Source: VAXT01 sp963850415 (GTDB taxonomy: Bacteria > Actinomycetota > Thermoleophilia > Gaiellales > Gaiellaceae). Taken from it: a DNA stretch of 64,000 bases. The stretch lies in assembly GCA_963850415.1 (NCBI GenBank), contig CAWKLE010000003.1, positions 496,001 to 560,000 on the forward strand, in the 5' to 3' direction. Positions 1 through 7,942 of this stretch are shown piece by piece. The translations under genes and the position numbers were made by a program. Below the pieces are notes generated by a model. The model was not told the origin of the DNA, did no database searches, and worked only from the letters and a program-made list of their open reading frames with translations. Every line of letters starts with the position of its first letter. Position 1 is the stretch's first letter.

Positions 1-183
1 GTGCACGTTCGCGTACGACGTCTCGTAGAAGTCCGTCAGCTTCTCGAGCACCTGCCGCGGCTTGTGCGTCGAGACCGCGGAGTCGAGGTACGCGAGTGGC
101 TTGCCGTGGATCTGCTGCTCGAAGATCGGAAAGTCCGCGCGCAGCCTCTGCGCGTCGAGCTTCGGCGGGCTCGTCACGGCCAT
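1..183 (-). CDS. sufS: Cysteine desulfurase SufS, N-terminal fragment (cut by window edge)
   Basis: Reading the minus strand from the ATG at 183 gives 61 residues before the window ends. They include ADFPIF, LAYLDSA and the stretch KPRQVLEKLTDFYETSYANV, which is the standard N-terminus of SufS/CsdA-type PLP cysteine desulfurases. The family removes sulfur from cysteine and passes it, usually via SufU or SufE, to the SufBCD scaffold. The catalytic Lys and Cys lie outside the window. A TACGAT hexamer 6 nt upstream of the ATG suggests an own leaderless promoter. sufD ends at 7939, so sufS is separated from the rest of the suf genes. Confidence 0.85.
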   Translation of the reverse strand, partial: MAVTSPPKLDAQRLRADFPIFEQQIHGKPLAYLDSAVSTHKPRQVLEKLTDFYETSYANVH

Positions 184-189
184 GCGCTC

Positions 190-195
190 ATCGTA
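190..195 (-). promoter_or_regulatory. -10 element of sufS (TACGAT)
   Basis: On the minus strand TACGAT lies 6 nt before the sufS ATG, with no Shine-Dalgarno sequence. The same -10-to-start spacing recurs across the window, so sufS is probably transcribed as a leaderless mRNA. Confidence 0.5.
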
Positions 196-247
196 CCGCC
201 GTCCCTCTCCTTGAGGTTCGCTCGGGCTGGGGCCAAGATGCCGAATC

Positions 248-769
248 GTGGTCACACAGACAACCACGTCCCGCGGTGCCCCCGCGCCGAGGGGTCGGAC
301 GGCCGGCCAGGTCGTCCGCTTCGGACTGGTCGGAGTCGTCAACACGGTCGTCGACTACGTCACGTTCATCACGCTGACGGTCGTCTTCAGCATCCCGCTC
401 TCCAACGTCTGGATGGCGAAGTACCCCTCGAGCGCCGTCGGCATGGCCGTCAGCTTCTTCCTGAACCGGCGGTTCGTCTTCCGCGCGACTGCACATCGCG
501 CCCGCGGGCAGGCGTTCCGCTTCATCGCGGCCACGCTGATCGGGATCTTCGTGATCCAGAACCTGCTCACGCAGCTCTTCGCGAGCAAGGTCCAGTACTT
601 CGGGATCGAAGCCTTCCACGCCGTTGACGCCGCCGGAGTGCCGCGCGCCTTCACGATCAAGACCGTCGCCTTCGCCCTCGGAGCCGTCGCCTCGATCGTC
701 TGGAACTTCCTCACGTACAAGTACTGGGTCTTCCGCCCCGACGAAGACGCGAAAATGGAGTCGGCATGA
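248..769 (+). CDS. GtrA-family membrane protein
   Basis: 173 aa starting at GTG 248. The protein has about four hydrophobic segments: roughly residues 22-45, 55-75, 90-112 and 135-160. It carries the family signatures FGLVGVVNTVVDY near the N-terminus and SFFLNRRFVF in the middle. GtrA proteins are thought to help flip polyprenyl-phosphate-linked sugars across the membrane. The stop overlaps the start of the next gene (ATGA at 766-769), a GtrB-like glycosyltransferase, so the two are probably translated together and form a GtrA/GtrB pair. Confidence 0.85.
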   Translation: MVTQTTTSRGAPAPRGRTAGQVVRFGLVGVVNTVVDYVTFITLTVVFSIPLSNVWMAKYPSSAVGMAVSFFLNRRFVFRATAHRARGQAFRFIAATLIGIFVIQNLLTQLFASKVQYFGIEAFHAVDAAGVPRAFTIKTVAFALGAVASIVWNFLTYKYWVFRPDEDAKMESA

Positions 770-1722
770 AGCTGAGCGTGATCCTTCCCGTGCGGGACGA
801 GGCTCCCGTGATCCCCGATCTGATCCCACGCCTGACGAGCGCGCTGGATGGGCTCGACGAGAGCTGGGAGGTGATCGTCGTCGACGATGGCTCTCGGGAC
901 TCGAGCTGGGCGCTCCTCGAGGATGCGGCCAAGCACGACGAACGGATCCGCGCGATTCGCTTCAGCCGCAGCTTCGGCCACCAGATCGCGCTCAGCGCCG
1001 GGCTGCGCCTCGCGTCCGGAGATGCGGTCGTGACGATGGACAGCGACCTCCAGCACCCACCGGAGCTAATCGGGTCGCTGCTCGCGAAAGCCGCCGAGGG
1101 CTACGACGTCGTCTACGCCGTGCGCAGCGAGACGGACGGCGAGAACTGGTTCAAGCGCGAGTCGGCACGCGTCTTCTACTGGCTCTTCGGCCGCTTGACG
1201 GCTCTCGACCTGCCGCAGGCAGGCGGCGATTTCCGGTACATGTCCAGGCGCGTCGTCGATGCGCTCCTCGCAATGCCCGAGCGCCATCGCTTTCTCCGCG
1301 GCATGACGAGCTGGGTTGGGTATGAGCAGTCGATGGTCGAGTACGAGAGGCAGCCGCGAGCGGCAGGGGCGTCCAAGTACACGCTGCGCAAGATGCTCGC
1401 CTTCGGCTGGGACGCCGTTGTCAGCTTCTCCGCGCTGCCGCTTCGCGTCGCAAGCGTGCTCGGCCTGGTCTTCTCGTTCCTCGGGCTGCTCTACCTGGCA
1501 TACGTGATCGCGGTCCGTCTGTTCACGGAACAGGCCGTCGCCGGCTGGACGTCCGTCGTCGCGGCCGTCATCGTCCTGGGCGGCGTCCAGCTCCTGTGTC
1601 TCGGGATCATCGGCCAGTACCTCGGGCGGATGTTCGACGAGATCAAGGGCCGCCCGCTGTACCTCATCGCCGAGGACACGAGCAGGCGCGACGTTCGACC
1701 ACCTCCTGTCGAGTCGCTGTAA
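766..1722 (+). CDS. GtrB/ArnC-like polyprenyl-phosphate glycosyltransferase (GT2)
   Basis: 318 aa. The N-terminal GT-A domain shows SVILPVRDEAPVI, VIVVDDGSRD and MDSDLQHPP, the metal/nucleotide-binding acidic motif. Two hydrophobic segments follow near residues 225-248 and 260-285, as in GtrB, DPMS and ArnC proteins. Such enzymes move a sugar from a nucleotide donor to polyprenyl phosphate on the cytoplasmic face. Overlap with the upstream GtrA gene supports a joint role. The sugar cannot be read from the sequence. Confidence 0.88.
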   Translation: MKLSVILPVRDEAPVIPDLIPRLTSALDGLDESWEVIVVDDGSRDSSWALLEDAAKHDERIRAIRFSRSFGHQIALSAGLRLASGDAVVTMDSDLQHPPELIGSLLAKAAEGYDVVYAVRSETDGENWFKRESARVFYWLFGRLTALDLPQAGGDFRYMSRRVVDALLAMPERHRFLRGMTSWVGYEQSMVEYERQPRAAGASKYTLRKMLAFGWDAVVSFSALPLRVASVLGLVFSFLGLLYLAYVIAVRLFTEQAVAGWTSVVAAVIVLGGVQLLCLGIIGQYLGRMFDEIKGRPLYLIAEDTSRRDVRPPPVESL

Positions 1723-1816
1723 GCCGACGCTGGATTGGACAGTCCGCGCTCGTGCGGCGCTCGCCCGTCGGTACCCACTTCTCTCCGCCGGGGCTTTCCG
1801 CTTCAATGTCGCGGAG

Positions 1817-3208
1817 ATGCGTCGCTTCGCCCTGCCCGCGCTCGTCCTCGTCGCGTTCGCCCTCACGGCCGCCGGTTGCGGGGACAAGGGCTCGTCGTCC
1901 GCGACCAAGGACGGGGGCGGCAGTGGGACTCCCGGCGCGAAGGTCTTCGCCACAGCCGGTTGTGCGGGCTGCCACACGATGGAGGCTGCCGGAGCCAAGG
2001 GCACGGTCGGGCCGAACCTCGACGAGCTGCGGCCCAACGAGCAGATCGTCCGGCGGCAGGTCACGAACGGCGGAAACGGCATGCCGGCCTTCAAGAGCAA
2101 GCTGTCGCCGACCGAGATCCAGCAGGTCGCCGCCTTCGTCTCGACGGCGGCGGGCACGGGCCGCGCGGGGAAGATCTCCTTCGAGCCCAACGACCAGAAG
2201 GTCGAGGACTGCACGGACACGGCCTGCTACGAGCAGGCCTTCGGCAACCTCGCCTACAACGACGGGCCGAAGAAGGCCCTCGAGGAGCTGGACAAGCTCT
2301 CGGCCACGAATGGAGCCGTCGCGGCCGACTGCCACCCGATCGCGCACAAGATCGGCGCCGGCGGGCTCCTCTACTTCAAGGGCGACGTCGGCAAGGCATT
2401 CGCCGACGGCAGCGCCACGTGCGGCTCGGGCTACTACCACGGACTTCTGCAGTGGAAGCTCGCTGGAGCCCGAGCGGACCAGGTCGCGGCCCTCGCGAGC
2501 ACCGTCTGCAAGGACCCGAACATCGAGGCGAACGCGTTCATCTACTACCAGTGCAACCACGGCCTCGGGCACGGCCTGATGCTCTACACGGGTCTCGACC
2601 TGCCCCAGGCGCTCGACTACTGCCACAAGCTGCAGACCCAGGAGGACTCGATCATGTGCAGCGGCGGGGTCTTCATGGAGAACCAGAGCTCGTCCTTCGG
2701 CCTGCACTCGCAGTGGCTGAGCACGAAGAACCTGCTCTTCCCCTGCAACAGCAAGTACGTGAATAGGCAGGACAAGCTCTACTGCTACCTGCTGATCACG
2801 TCGCACATCCTCCCGTACGTCCACGGCAGCTGGAAGAAGACCTCCGACTGGTGCCGGAAGAGCGACCCCGGCTGGGTGCAGTTCTGCTTCCAGTCGCTGG
2901 GCCGCGACGTGTCTGGCGTCGCGGTGCACAACCCGGAGCAGATGAAGGCCTCCTGCGCGGAGGCGGGGAGCGGCGAGAAGGAATGCATCTACGGCGCGAT
3001 CCGCGACGTGATGAACAACAACGCGCAGGACCCGAACGGGAAGGCGTTCTGCGAGGCCGTCGCCGGCAAGTTCCGCAACTACTGCTTCTGGGGCATGGGG
3101 ACGATCCTCGGCACCCAGCACAGCGACGAGGCCGGGAAGCGCACCGCCTGCGAGCAGTGGGCGAAGGGCGAGGACCTGACGCAGTGCCTGTCAGGCGCCG
3201 GCGCGTGA
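1817..3208 (+). CDS. Lipoprotein: mono-heme cytochrome c fused to Cys/His-rich domain (paralogue 1)
   Basis: 463 aa. A lipoprotein signal ends LTAAGC (Cys21), followed by a Ser/Gly/Thr-rich linker. A class-I-like cytochrome c domain follows with heme motif CAGCH (49-53) and probable axial Met in GNGMP (Met89). Residues about 125-460 form a domain I do not recognise. Its fixed motifs are CYEQAF, DCHPIAHKIGAG, YYHG, YQCNHGLGHGLM, CSGGVFMEN, WCRKS and CFQSLGRD, with a C-terminal YCFWGMG. The even spread of Cys suggests disulfides in an exported protein. Two related genes follow at 5104 and 6545. A CAATGT hexamer 7 nt before the ATG may be a -10. Electron-transfer function is inferred from the heme domain only. 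Confidence 0.8.
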   Translation: MRRFALPALVLVAFALTAAGCGDKGSSSATKDGGGSGTPGAKVFATAGCAGCHTMEAAGAKGTVGPNLDELRPNEQIVRRQVTNGGNGMPAFKSKLSPTEIQQVAAFVSTAAGTGRAGKISFEPNDQKVEDCTDTACYEQAFGNLAYNDGPKKALEELDKLSATNGAVAADCHPIAHKIGAGGLLYFKGDVGKAFADGSATCGSGYYHGLLQWKLAGARADQVAALASTVCKDPNIEANAFIYYQCNHGLGHGLMLYTGLDLPQALDYCHKLQTQEDSIMCSGGVFMENQSSSFGLHSQWLSTKNLLFPCNSKYVNRQDKLYCYLLITSHILPYVHGSWKKTSDWCRKSDPGWVQFCFQSLGRDVSGVAVHNPEQMKASCAEAGSGEKECIYGAIRDVMNNNAQDPNGKAFCEAVAGKFRNYCFWGMGTILGTQHSDEAGKRTACEQWAKGEDLTQCLSGAGA

Positions 3209-3220
3209 CGCGCTAGCCGC

Positions 3221-5020
3221 CTACGACGGAACTTCGAACACGACCCGCACGCCGTCGGGCGAGACGTTGCGGATCCGCCCGCGCGGATAGCGGTCGGCGA
3301 GCTGGGTCGAGACGGGCGCCCAGACCTCCCGGCGCATGAAGAGCGCGAACGGAGGCGCGGCGGTGAACTGCAGGAGCTGCTGCGGGTCGATCGCCTCAGG
3401 ACGGATCCTGGGCGAGAAGAGCGAGATCCGCTCGATCGACGCGCTGATATCGCCCCATTCGTAGTAGGGAGTCGCGTCGCTCGTGGCGACGAAGTACTTC
3501 TGCCCGGGGACGTTCTCGTGTGCGTGCGCGTAGCGGCCGGTGCTCCCGATCGGATCGCCGACGCGGCGGCCCTGCTGGATGAAGTCCCAGCCGATCGAGA
3601 CGTTCCAGACGACGAGCGCCGCGACGAACGCGCCCAGGATCAGCGGCGCGCCGAATCGGATCGACCGCCAGCGGTCGACGAGCCAGCGCAGGCTCTCGAC
3701 GACGAAGAAGGCGACGAACGGAAGGGTCACGAGCAGGCGCGTGTAGTTCGGCGCCTTGTTCACGGCGAAGGCGAACGAAAGCCAGAGCACGAGGAACCCG
3801 ATGAGCATGAGCAGGGCGCCCTCGTCCTCGCGCCGGCGCCGTATGAGGCCGACCGCGACGACCCCGACGCCGAGCCAGAGCAGAATCCCCGTGAGCGGAT
3901 CGACGAAGCCGTGCCCGGGATTCAGATAGATCCAGCCGTGGTCGACGACCGAGCTGTTGAACGTGCCCAGGCCGTACTTCACGTTCGTCAAATACCCGCT
4001 GAGCTGGCTGTGCGCGAACACCCAGTCCTTCTGCTGCTCGCGCGCCGCGTTGAAGATCAGGAGCGTGTCGTTCTGGCCGCTTCGGTCGGCGGCCGGGACC
4101 TGCGACTCCGAGTACGAGATCGGGAGGGCCGTGAGCAGGACTCCGGCTGCGGCGACGGCGCCGATCAGGGCGAGCCGCTTCGGCGCGAACTTCTTCCGGT
4201 AGACGAGCCCGGTCGCGATCAAAAAGACGACCCAGATCGGAAACGCGACCCGCGCGGGGTAGTAGACGTAGAAGCCGAGGCCGGCGACGACGCCGCCGAG
4301 GAAGGTCGCGAGCTCGTGATTCTCGCGGAGGCCCCACAGGAGCAGGGCCAGTGCGACGACGAGCAGGAGCACCGCCGTGTTCTCCCGCATCGCGAGCCGG
4401 CTGATCATGAACATGGCGTGACTGAAACCGACGAGCAGCGACGCCAGGAAGGCCCAACCGCGGGGCATGAGCTGCCGGAAGAGCGCGTACGTGGCCGCGA
4501 CCGCGAGCAGCCCGACGAGGGCGTGGAGCAGCCGCATGTGGAAGAGGTCGACCCCGCCCAGCGCGTTGCCGAGCTTGCCCCACGCGATGAAGAGCAGCGC
4601 CGGTCGCGTCAGGTAGAAGCTGACACCCAGAGGATCGGGGACGTGCAGCGTCGCGTACTGCTTCGCCGTGTCCATGATCGCGGCCTCGTCCGAGCTGACC
4701 TGGACCGGCCAGCGGTAGAGCGCGATCAGATAGACGGGCGCGCACAGCGCGGCTGCTCCGGCGGCGCAGGCGAGGTCGATGACACCGATGCGCGGCCACG
4801 TCTTCGAGCGAAGGCCGAAGCCGACCGCCGTGATCACGAGGGCGCCTAGCCAGAGCCAGAGCATCGCCTCGCTGTAGCCGGCGCCGATGTAGATCCCGAC
4901 CGAGATCGCGCCGAGGATGAGGCCGAGCGCGACAGTCGCGAGCGGAACCAGCTCGTCCAGTGGTCGGCCGCGCCACACCGGCCGCGTCTCGCGCGCGGTT
5001 TCCTGTCCAATGACCCCCAC
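3221..5020 (-). CDS. GT39/PMT-like multi-pass membrane glycosyltransferase
   Basis: About 599 aa from the GTG at 5020; the frame is open to an ATG at 5122, but that would overlap the divergent gene starting at 5104. There are about 11-13 hydrophobic helices. The first outer loop carries SSDEAAIMD, the acidic catalytic motif of ArnT/PMT-type GT-C enzymes. A soluble C-terminal domain of about 110 residues follows the last helix. This class uses polyprenyl-phosphate sugars as donors at the outer face of the membrane. It lies antiparallel between two cytochrome lipoprotein genes and near a GtrA/GtrB pair that could supply the donor. The acceptor is unknown. Confidence 0.75.
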   Translation of the reverse strand: MGVIGQETARETRPVWRGRPLDELVPLATVALGLILGAISVGIYIGAGYSEAMLWLWLGALVITAVGFGLRSKTWPRIGVIDLACAAGAAALCAPVYLIALYRWPVQVSSDEAAIMDTAKQYATLHVPDPLGVSFYLTRPALLFIAWGKLGNALGGVDLFHMRLLHALVGLLAVAATYALFRQLMPRGWAFLASLLVGFSHAMFMISRLAMRENTAVLLLVVALALLLWGLRENHELATFLGGVVAGLGFYVYYPARVAFPIWVVFLIATGLVYRKKFAPKRLALIGAVAAAGVLLTALPISYSESQVPAADRSGQNDTLLIFNAAREQQKDWVFAHSQLSGYLTNVKYGLGTFNSSVVDHGWIYLNPGHGFVDPLTGILLWLGVGVVAVGLIRRRREDEGALLMLIGFLVLWLSFAFAVNKAPNYTRLLVTLPFVAFFVVESLRWLVDRWRSIRFGAPLILGAFVAALVVWNVSIGWDFIQQGRRVGDPIGSTGRYAHAHENVPGQKYFVATSDATPYYEWGDISASIERISLFSPRIRPEAIDPQQLLQFTAAPPFALFMRREVWAPVSTQLADRYPRGRIRNVSPDGVRVVFEVPS

Positions 5021-5103
5021 GAGGGCCAAAGAGTAGCCCGTTGCGGGAGAAACGCCTAGACGCCAACGGTTCGGGTTTGGCTCCCGGGGAAGCCTCCGCT
5101 TGA

Positions 5104-6516
5104 ATGTGCCGCGTGCGTGCATCGCCCATCCGCGGCGCGGCTCTCCTGGGCCTCGTTGTGCTCGCCCTGGCCGGCTGCGGCGACAAGGGAAATCAGAGCT
5201 CGAGCTCGGCGACGAGCTCGCTTCCCGGCGCGAAGGTTTTCGACAGCGCGGGCTGCGGCGGCTGCCACACGCTCCAGGCCGCGAAGTCGAAGGGAACGGT
5301 CGGTCCCGACCTCGACCAGCTCCGCCCTGACGCGCAACGCGTGGAGCGGCAGGTCAAGAACGGCGGCGTCGGAATGCCGTCCTTCTCGAAGAAGCTGACC
5401 CAGGTCGAGATCAGCCAGGTCGCCGAGTTCGTCTCCCAGTCGACCCGCTCTTCGACGATGGGGGGCTCCGTGGCCGCAGGCTTCAAGCCCGACGACACGA
5501 AGATCGCGAACTGCAAGGCGGACGACTTCCACTGCTACGAGCAGGCGTTCGCGAACATCTCGTACAAGGACAGCCCGAAGACGGCCCTCGATCTGTTCGA
5601 CAAGGACATCAAGACGCCCGGGCCGATCGAGCGCGACTGCCACCGGATCGCGCACGCAATCGGGGCCGGAGCGCTCTCACACTTCCACGGCAATATCGGC
5701 CAGGCCTTCGTCGCCGGCCGCCCCAGCTGCACCTCCGGCTACTACCATGGCATCCTCGAGCGCGCCTTCCTCGGCGTCCCCCAAGGCCAGCTCGGGGCCA
5801 AGGCGCGCGAGTTCTGCGCCAGCCAGGTCGTTCGCAAGTCGGAGTTCATCGCCTACCAGTGCGTGCACGGCCTCGGACACGGGCTGATGATCTACACCGG
5901 CTACGACCTACCCCTCTCCCTGCACACGTGCGACAAGCTCGCCTCCGGCTGGGACGCCACCGGTTGTACGGGCGGTGTCTTCATGGAGAACTACCAGTCC
6001 TCATACGGCGTCGTTTCGCGTTGGTTGAAGGCGAAGGACCTGATCTACCCGTGCGACTCGGTCGCCGAGAAGTACAAGTTCTACTGCTACGACCTGGTGA
6101 CTGCGCGCATCCTGCCGAAGGTGAACTACAACTGGAAGAAGGCGGCGGCGTGGTGCAGGAAGAGCGAGAAGAACTGGGTCAAGGTCTGCTTCCAGTCGAT
6201 GGGCCGTGACGCGTCCGGGTTCACCCGGCTAAACCCGCCGGCGATCATCAAGATCTGCCGCAACGGCAAGGACATGGCCGGGGAGTGCATCTACGCGGCC
6301 GGGAAGGACATGGCCTACACGGACGTGAGCCCGCGCCGTGCGAAGGTCTTGTGCAACACCGCGCCGGCATCGACGCGCGACTACTGCTGGCACGGGATCG
6401 GCGAGATCCTCGGCTCGCTCAACCGCGAGACCGAGAAGCGCAAGGCGAGCTGCGACGAGGCGACGCACAAGCCGGCGTACCGCGCCGACTGCTACCGCGG
6501 CGCCGCGATTACCTAG
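5104..6516 (+). CDS. Lipoprotein: mono-heme cytochrome c fused to Cys/His-rich domain (paralogue 2)
   Basis: 470 aa from ATG 5104. GTG 5113 is an alternative and aligns with the start of paralogue 1. The lipobox is LALAGC, followed by a Ser-rich linker, heme motif CGGCH and GVGMPSF carrying the likely axial Met. The C-terminal domain repeats the family motifs HCYEQAF, DCHRIAHAIGAG, YYHG, YQCVHGLGHGLM, CTGGVFMEN, YCY, WCRKS, CFQSMGRD and YCWHGIGEI. It has about 18 Cys outside the heme site and lipobox. It is much closer to the next gene than to paralogue 1, suggesting a recent tandem duplication. The upstream TCCGCTT-AATGT segment is shared with paralogue 1. Confidence 0.8.
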   Translation: MCRVRASPIRGAALLGLVVLALAGCGDKGNQSSSSATSSLPGAKVFDSAGCGGCHTLQAAKSKGTVGPDLDQLRPDAQRVERQVKNGGVGMPSFSKKLTQVEISQVAEFVSQSTRSSTMGGSVAAGFKPDDTKIANCKADDFHCYEQAFANISYKDSPKTALDLFDKDIKTPGPIERDCHRIAHAIGAGALSHFHGNIGQAFVAGRPSCTSGYYHGILERAFLGVPQGQLGAKAREFCASQVVRKSEFIAYQCVHGLGHGLMIYTGYDLPLSLHTCDKLASGWDATGCTGGVFMENYQSSYGVVSRWLKAKDLIYPCDSVAEKYKFYCYDLVTARILPKVNYNWKKAAAWCRKSEKNWVKVCFQSMGRDASGFTRLNPPAIIKICRNGKDMAGECIYAAGKDMAYTDVSPRRAKVLCNTAPASTRDYCWHGIGEILGSLNRETEKRKASCDEATHKPAYRADCYRGAAIT

Positions 6517-6544
6517 CTCGAGCGTTTCGCTGCAGAATGCGGGG

Positions 6545-7942
6545 ATGGTCGCCCGCCCCGCTCGCGTCGTGGCGCTTGTCGTGCTCGTCCTCCTCCTCGC
6601 CGGGTGTGGCGGGAAGAAGAGCAGCCAGAGCTCCGCGTTGGCCTCGCTGCCCGGCGCCAAGGTCTTCGCCGGCGCGGGCTGCGGCGGCTGCCACACGCTC
6701 CAGGCGGCTAAGTCGAAAGGGACGGTGGGGCCCGACCTCGACCAGCTGCGGCCGGACGCGCAGACGGTGGAGCGTCAGGTGCGAAACGGCGGCGTGGGCA
6801 TGCCGTCCTTCTCGAAGAAGCTGAACGAAGTCCAGATCAGCCAGGTCGCCGAGTTCGTCTCCGAGTCGACGCGGAGCTCCACCATGGGCGGCTCCGTCGC
6901 AGCCGGCTTCAAGCCTGACGACACGAAGATCGCGGACTGCAAGGCGGACGACTTCCACTGCTACGAGCAGGCGTTCGCGAACATCTCGTACAAGGACAGC
7001 CCGAAGACGGCCCTCGATCTCTTCGACCGTGACATCGCGCAGCCGGGCCCGATCGAGCGCGACTGCCACCGGATCGCACACGCGATCGGCGCCGGGGCGC
7101 TCTCACACTTCCACGGCAACATCGGCCAGGCGTTCGTCGCCGGCCGCCCCAGCTGCACGTCGGGCTACTACCACGGCATCCTCGAACGCGCCTTCCTCGG
7201 AGTCGACCAGAGCAAGCTCGGCTCCTCGGCCCGCAAGTTCTGCGCGAGCCCGGAAGTCCGCAAGTCCGAGTTCATCGCCTACCAGTGCGTCCACGGCCTC
7301 GGACACGGGCTGATGATCTACACGGGCTACGACCTGCCCCTGTCCCTGCACACCTGCGACAAGCTCCAGCAAGGCGACCAGCTGAGCTGCACGGGCGGCG
7401 TGTTCATGGAGAACTACCAGTCCTCGTACGGCGTCACGTCGCGCTGGTTGAAGGCGAAGGACCTGATCTACCCGTGCGACTCCGTGGCCGAGAAGTACAA
7501 GTACTACTGCTACGACCTGGTGACCGCGCGGATCCTGCCCAAGGTGAACTACAACTGGAAGAAAGCCGCGGCCTGGTGCCGCCGGAGCGAGCCGCGGTGG
7601 GTCCCGGTCTGCTTCGAGTCGATGGGCCGCGACGCGTCCGGGTACACGCGGCTCGACCCGGTGCGCATCCTGAGAATCTGCCGCGCCGCGGGGAACATGG
7701 CTCGCGAGTGCATCTACGCGGCCGCGGAGGACATGACGTACACGGACGTCAGCGCGAGGCGCGCGAAGACCCTGTGCAACACGGCGCCGGCGGCGGCCGG
7801 GAGCTACTGCTGGACCGGGATCGGCGCGATGCTCGGCTCGATCAACGCCGAGGCGGAGAAGCGCAAGGCGAGCTGCGACGAGGCGACGAGCAGCAAGCCG
7901 CGCTATCGCAAGGATTGTTACGCAGGGGCGGCGGTCGGTTAG
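6545..7942 (+). CDS. Lipoprotein: mono-heme cytochrome c fused to Cys/His-rich domain (paralogue 3)
   Basis: 465 aa from ATG 6545. The frame is open farther upstream but there it overlaps the previous gene; the signal peptide begins MVARPARVV and ends LLLAGC. Heme motif CGGCH and GVGMPSF match paralogue 2. In the Cys/His-rich domain the stretch from KADDFHCYEQAF through ALDLFD is identical to paralogue 2. All family Cys and His motifs are kept, with small changes in the tail (YCWTGIGAM). The gene ends 4 bp inside the convergent sufD gene. Heme c attachment would occur outside the membrane after Sec export. Confidence 0.8.
   Translation: MVARPARVVALVVLVLLLAGCGGKKSSQSSALASLPGAKVFAGAGCGGCHTLQAAKSKGTVGPDLDQLRPDAQTVERQVRNGGVGMPSFSKKLNEVQISQVAEFVSESTRSSTMGGSVAAGFKPDDTKIADCKADDFHCYEQAFANISYKDSPKTALDLFDRDIAQPGPIERDCHRIAHAIGAGALSHFHGNIGQAFVAGRPSCTSGYYHGILERAFLGVDQSKLGSSARKFCASPEVRKSEFIAYQCVHGLGHGLMIYTGYDLPLSLHTCDKLQQGDQLSCTGGVFMENYQSSYGVTSRWLKAKDLIYPCDSVAEKYKYYCYDLVTARILPKVNYNWKKAAAWCRRSEPRWVPVCFESMGRDASGYTRLDPVRILRICRAAGNMARECIYAAAEDMTYTDVSARRAKTLCNTAPAAAGSYCWTGIGAMLGSINAEAEKRKASCDEATSSKPRYRKDCYAGAAVG

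Noticed and set aside
5020..5122. ATG 5122 as the start of the GT39 gene
   Set aside because: It would overlap the divergent lipoprotein gene and add residues unlike an N-terminus before the first helix; GTG 5020 is preferred, though not proven.
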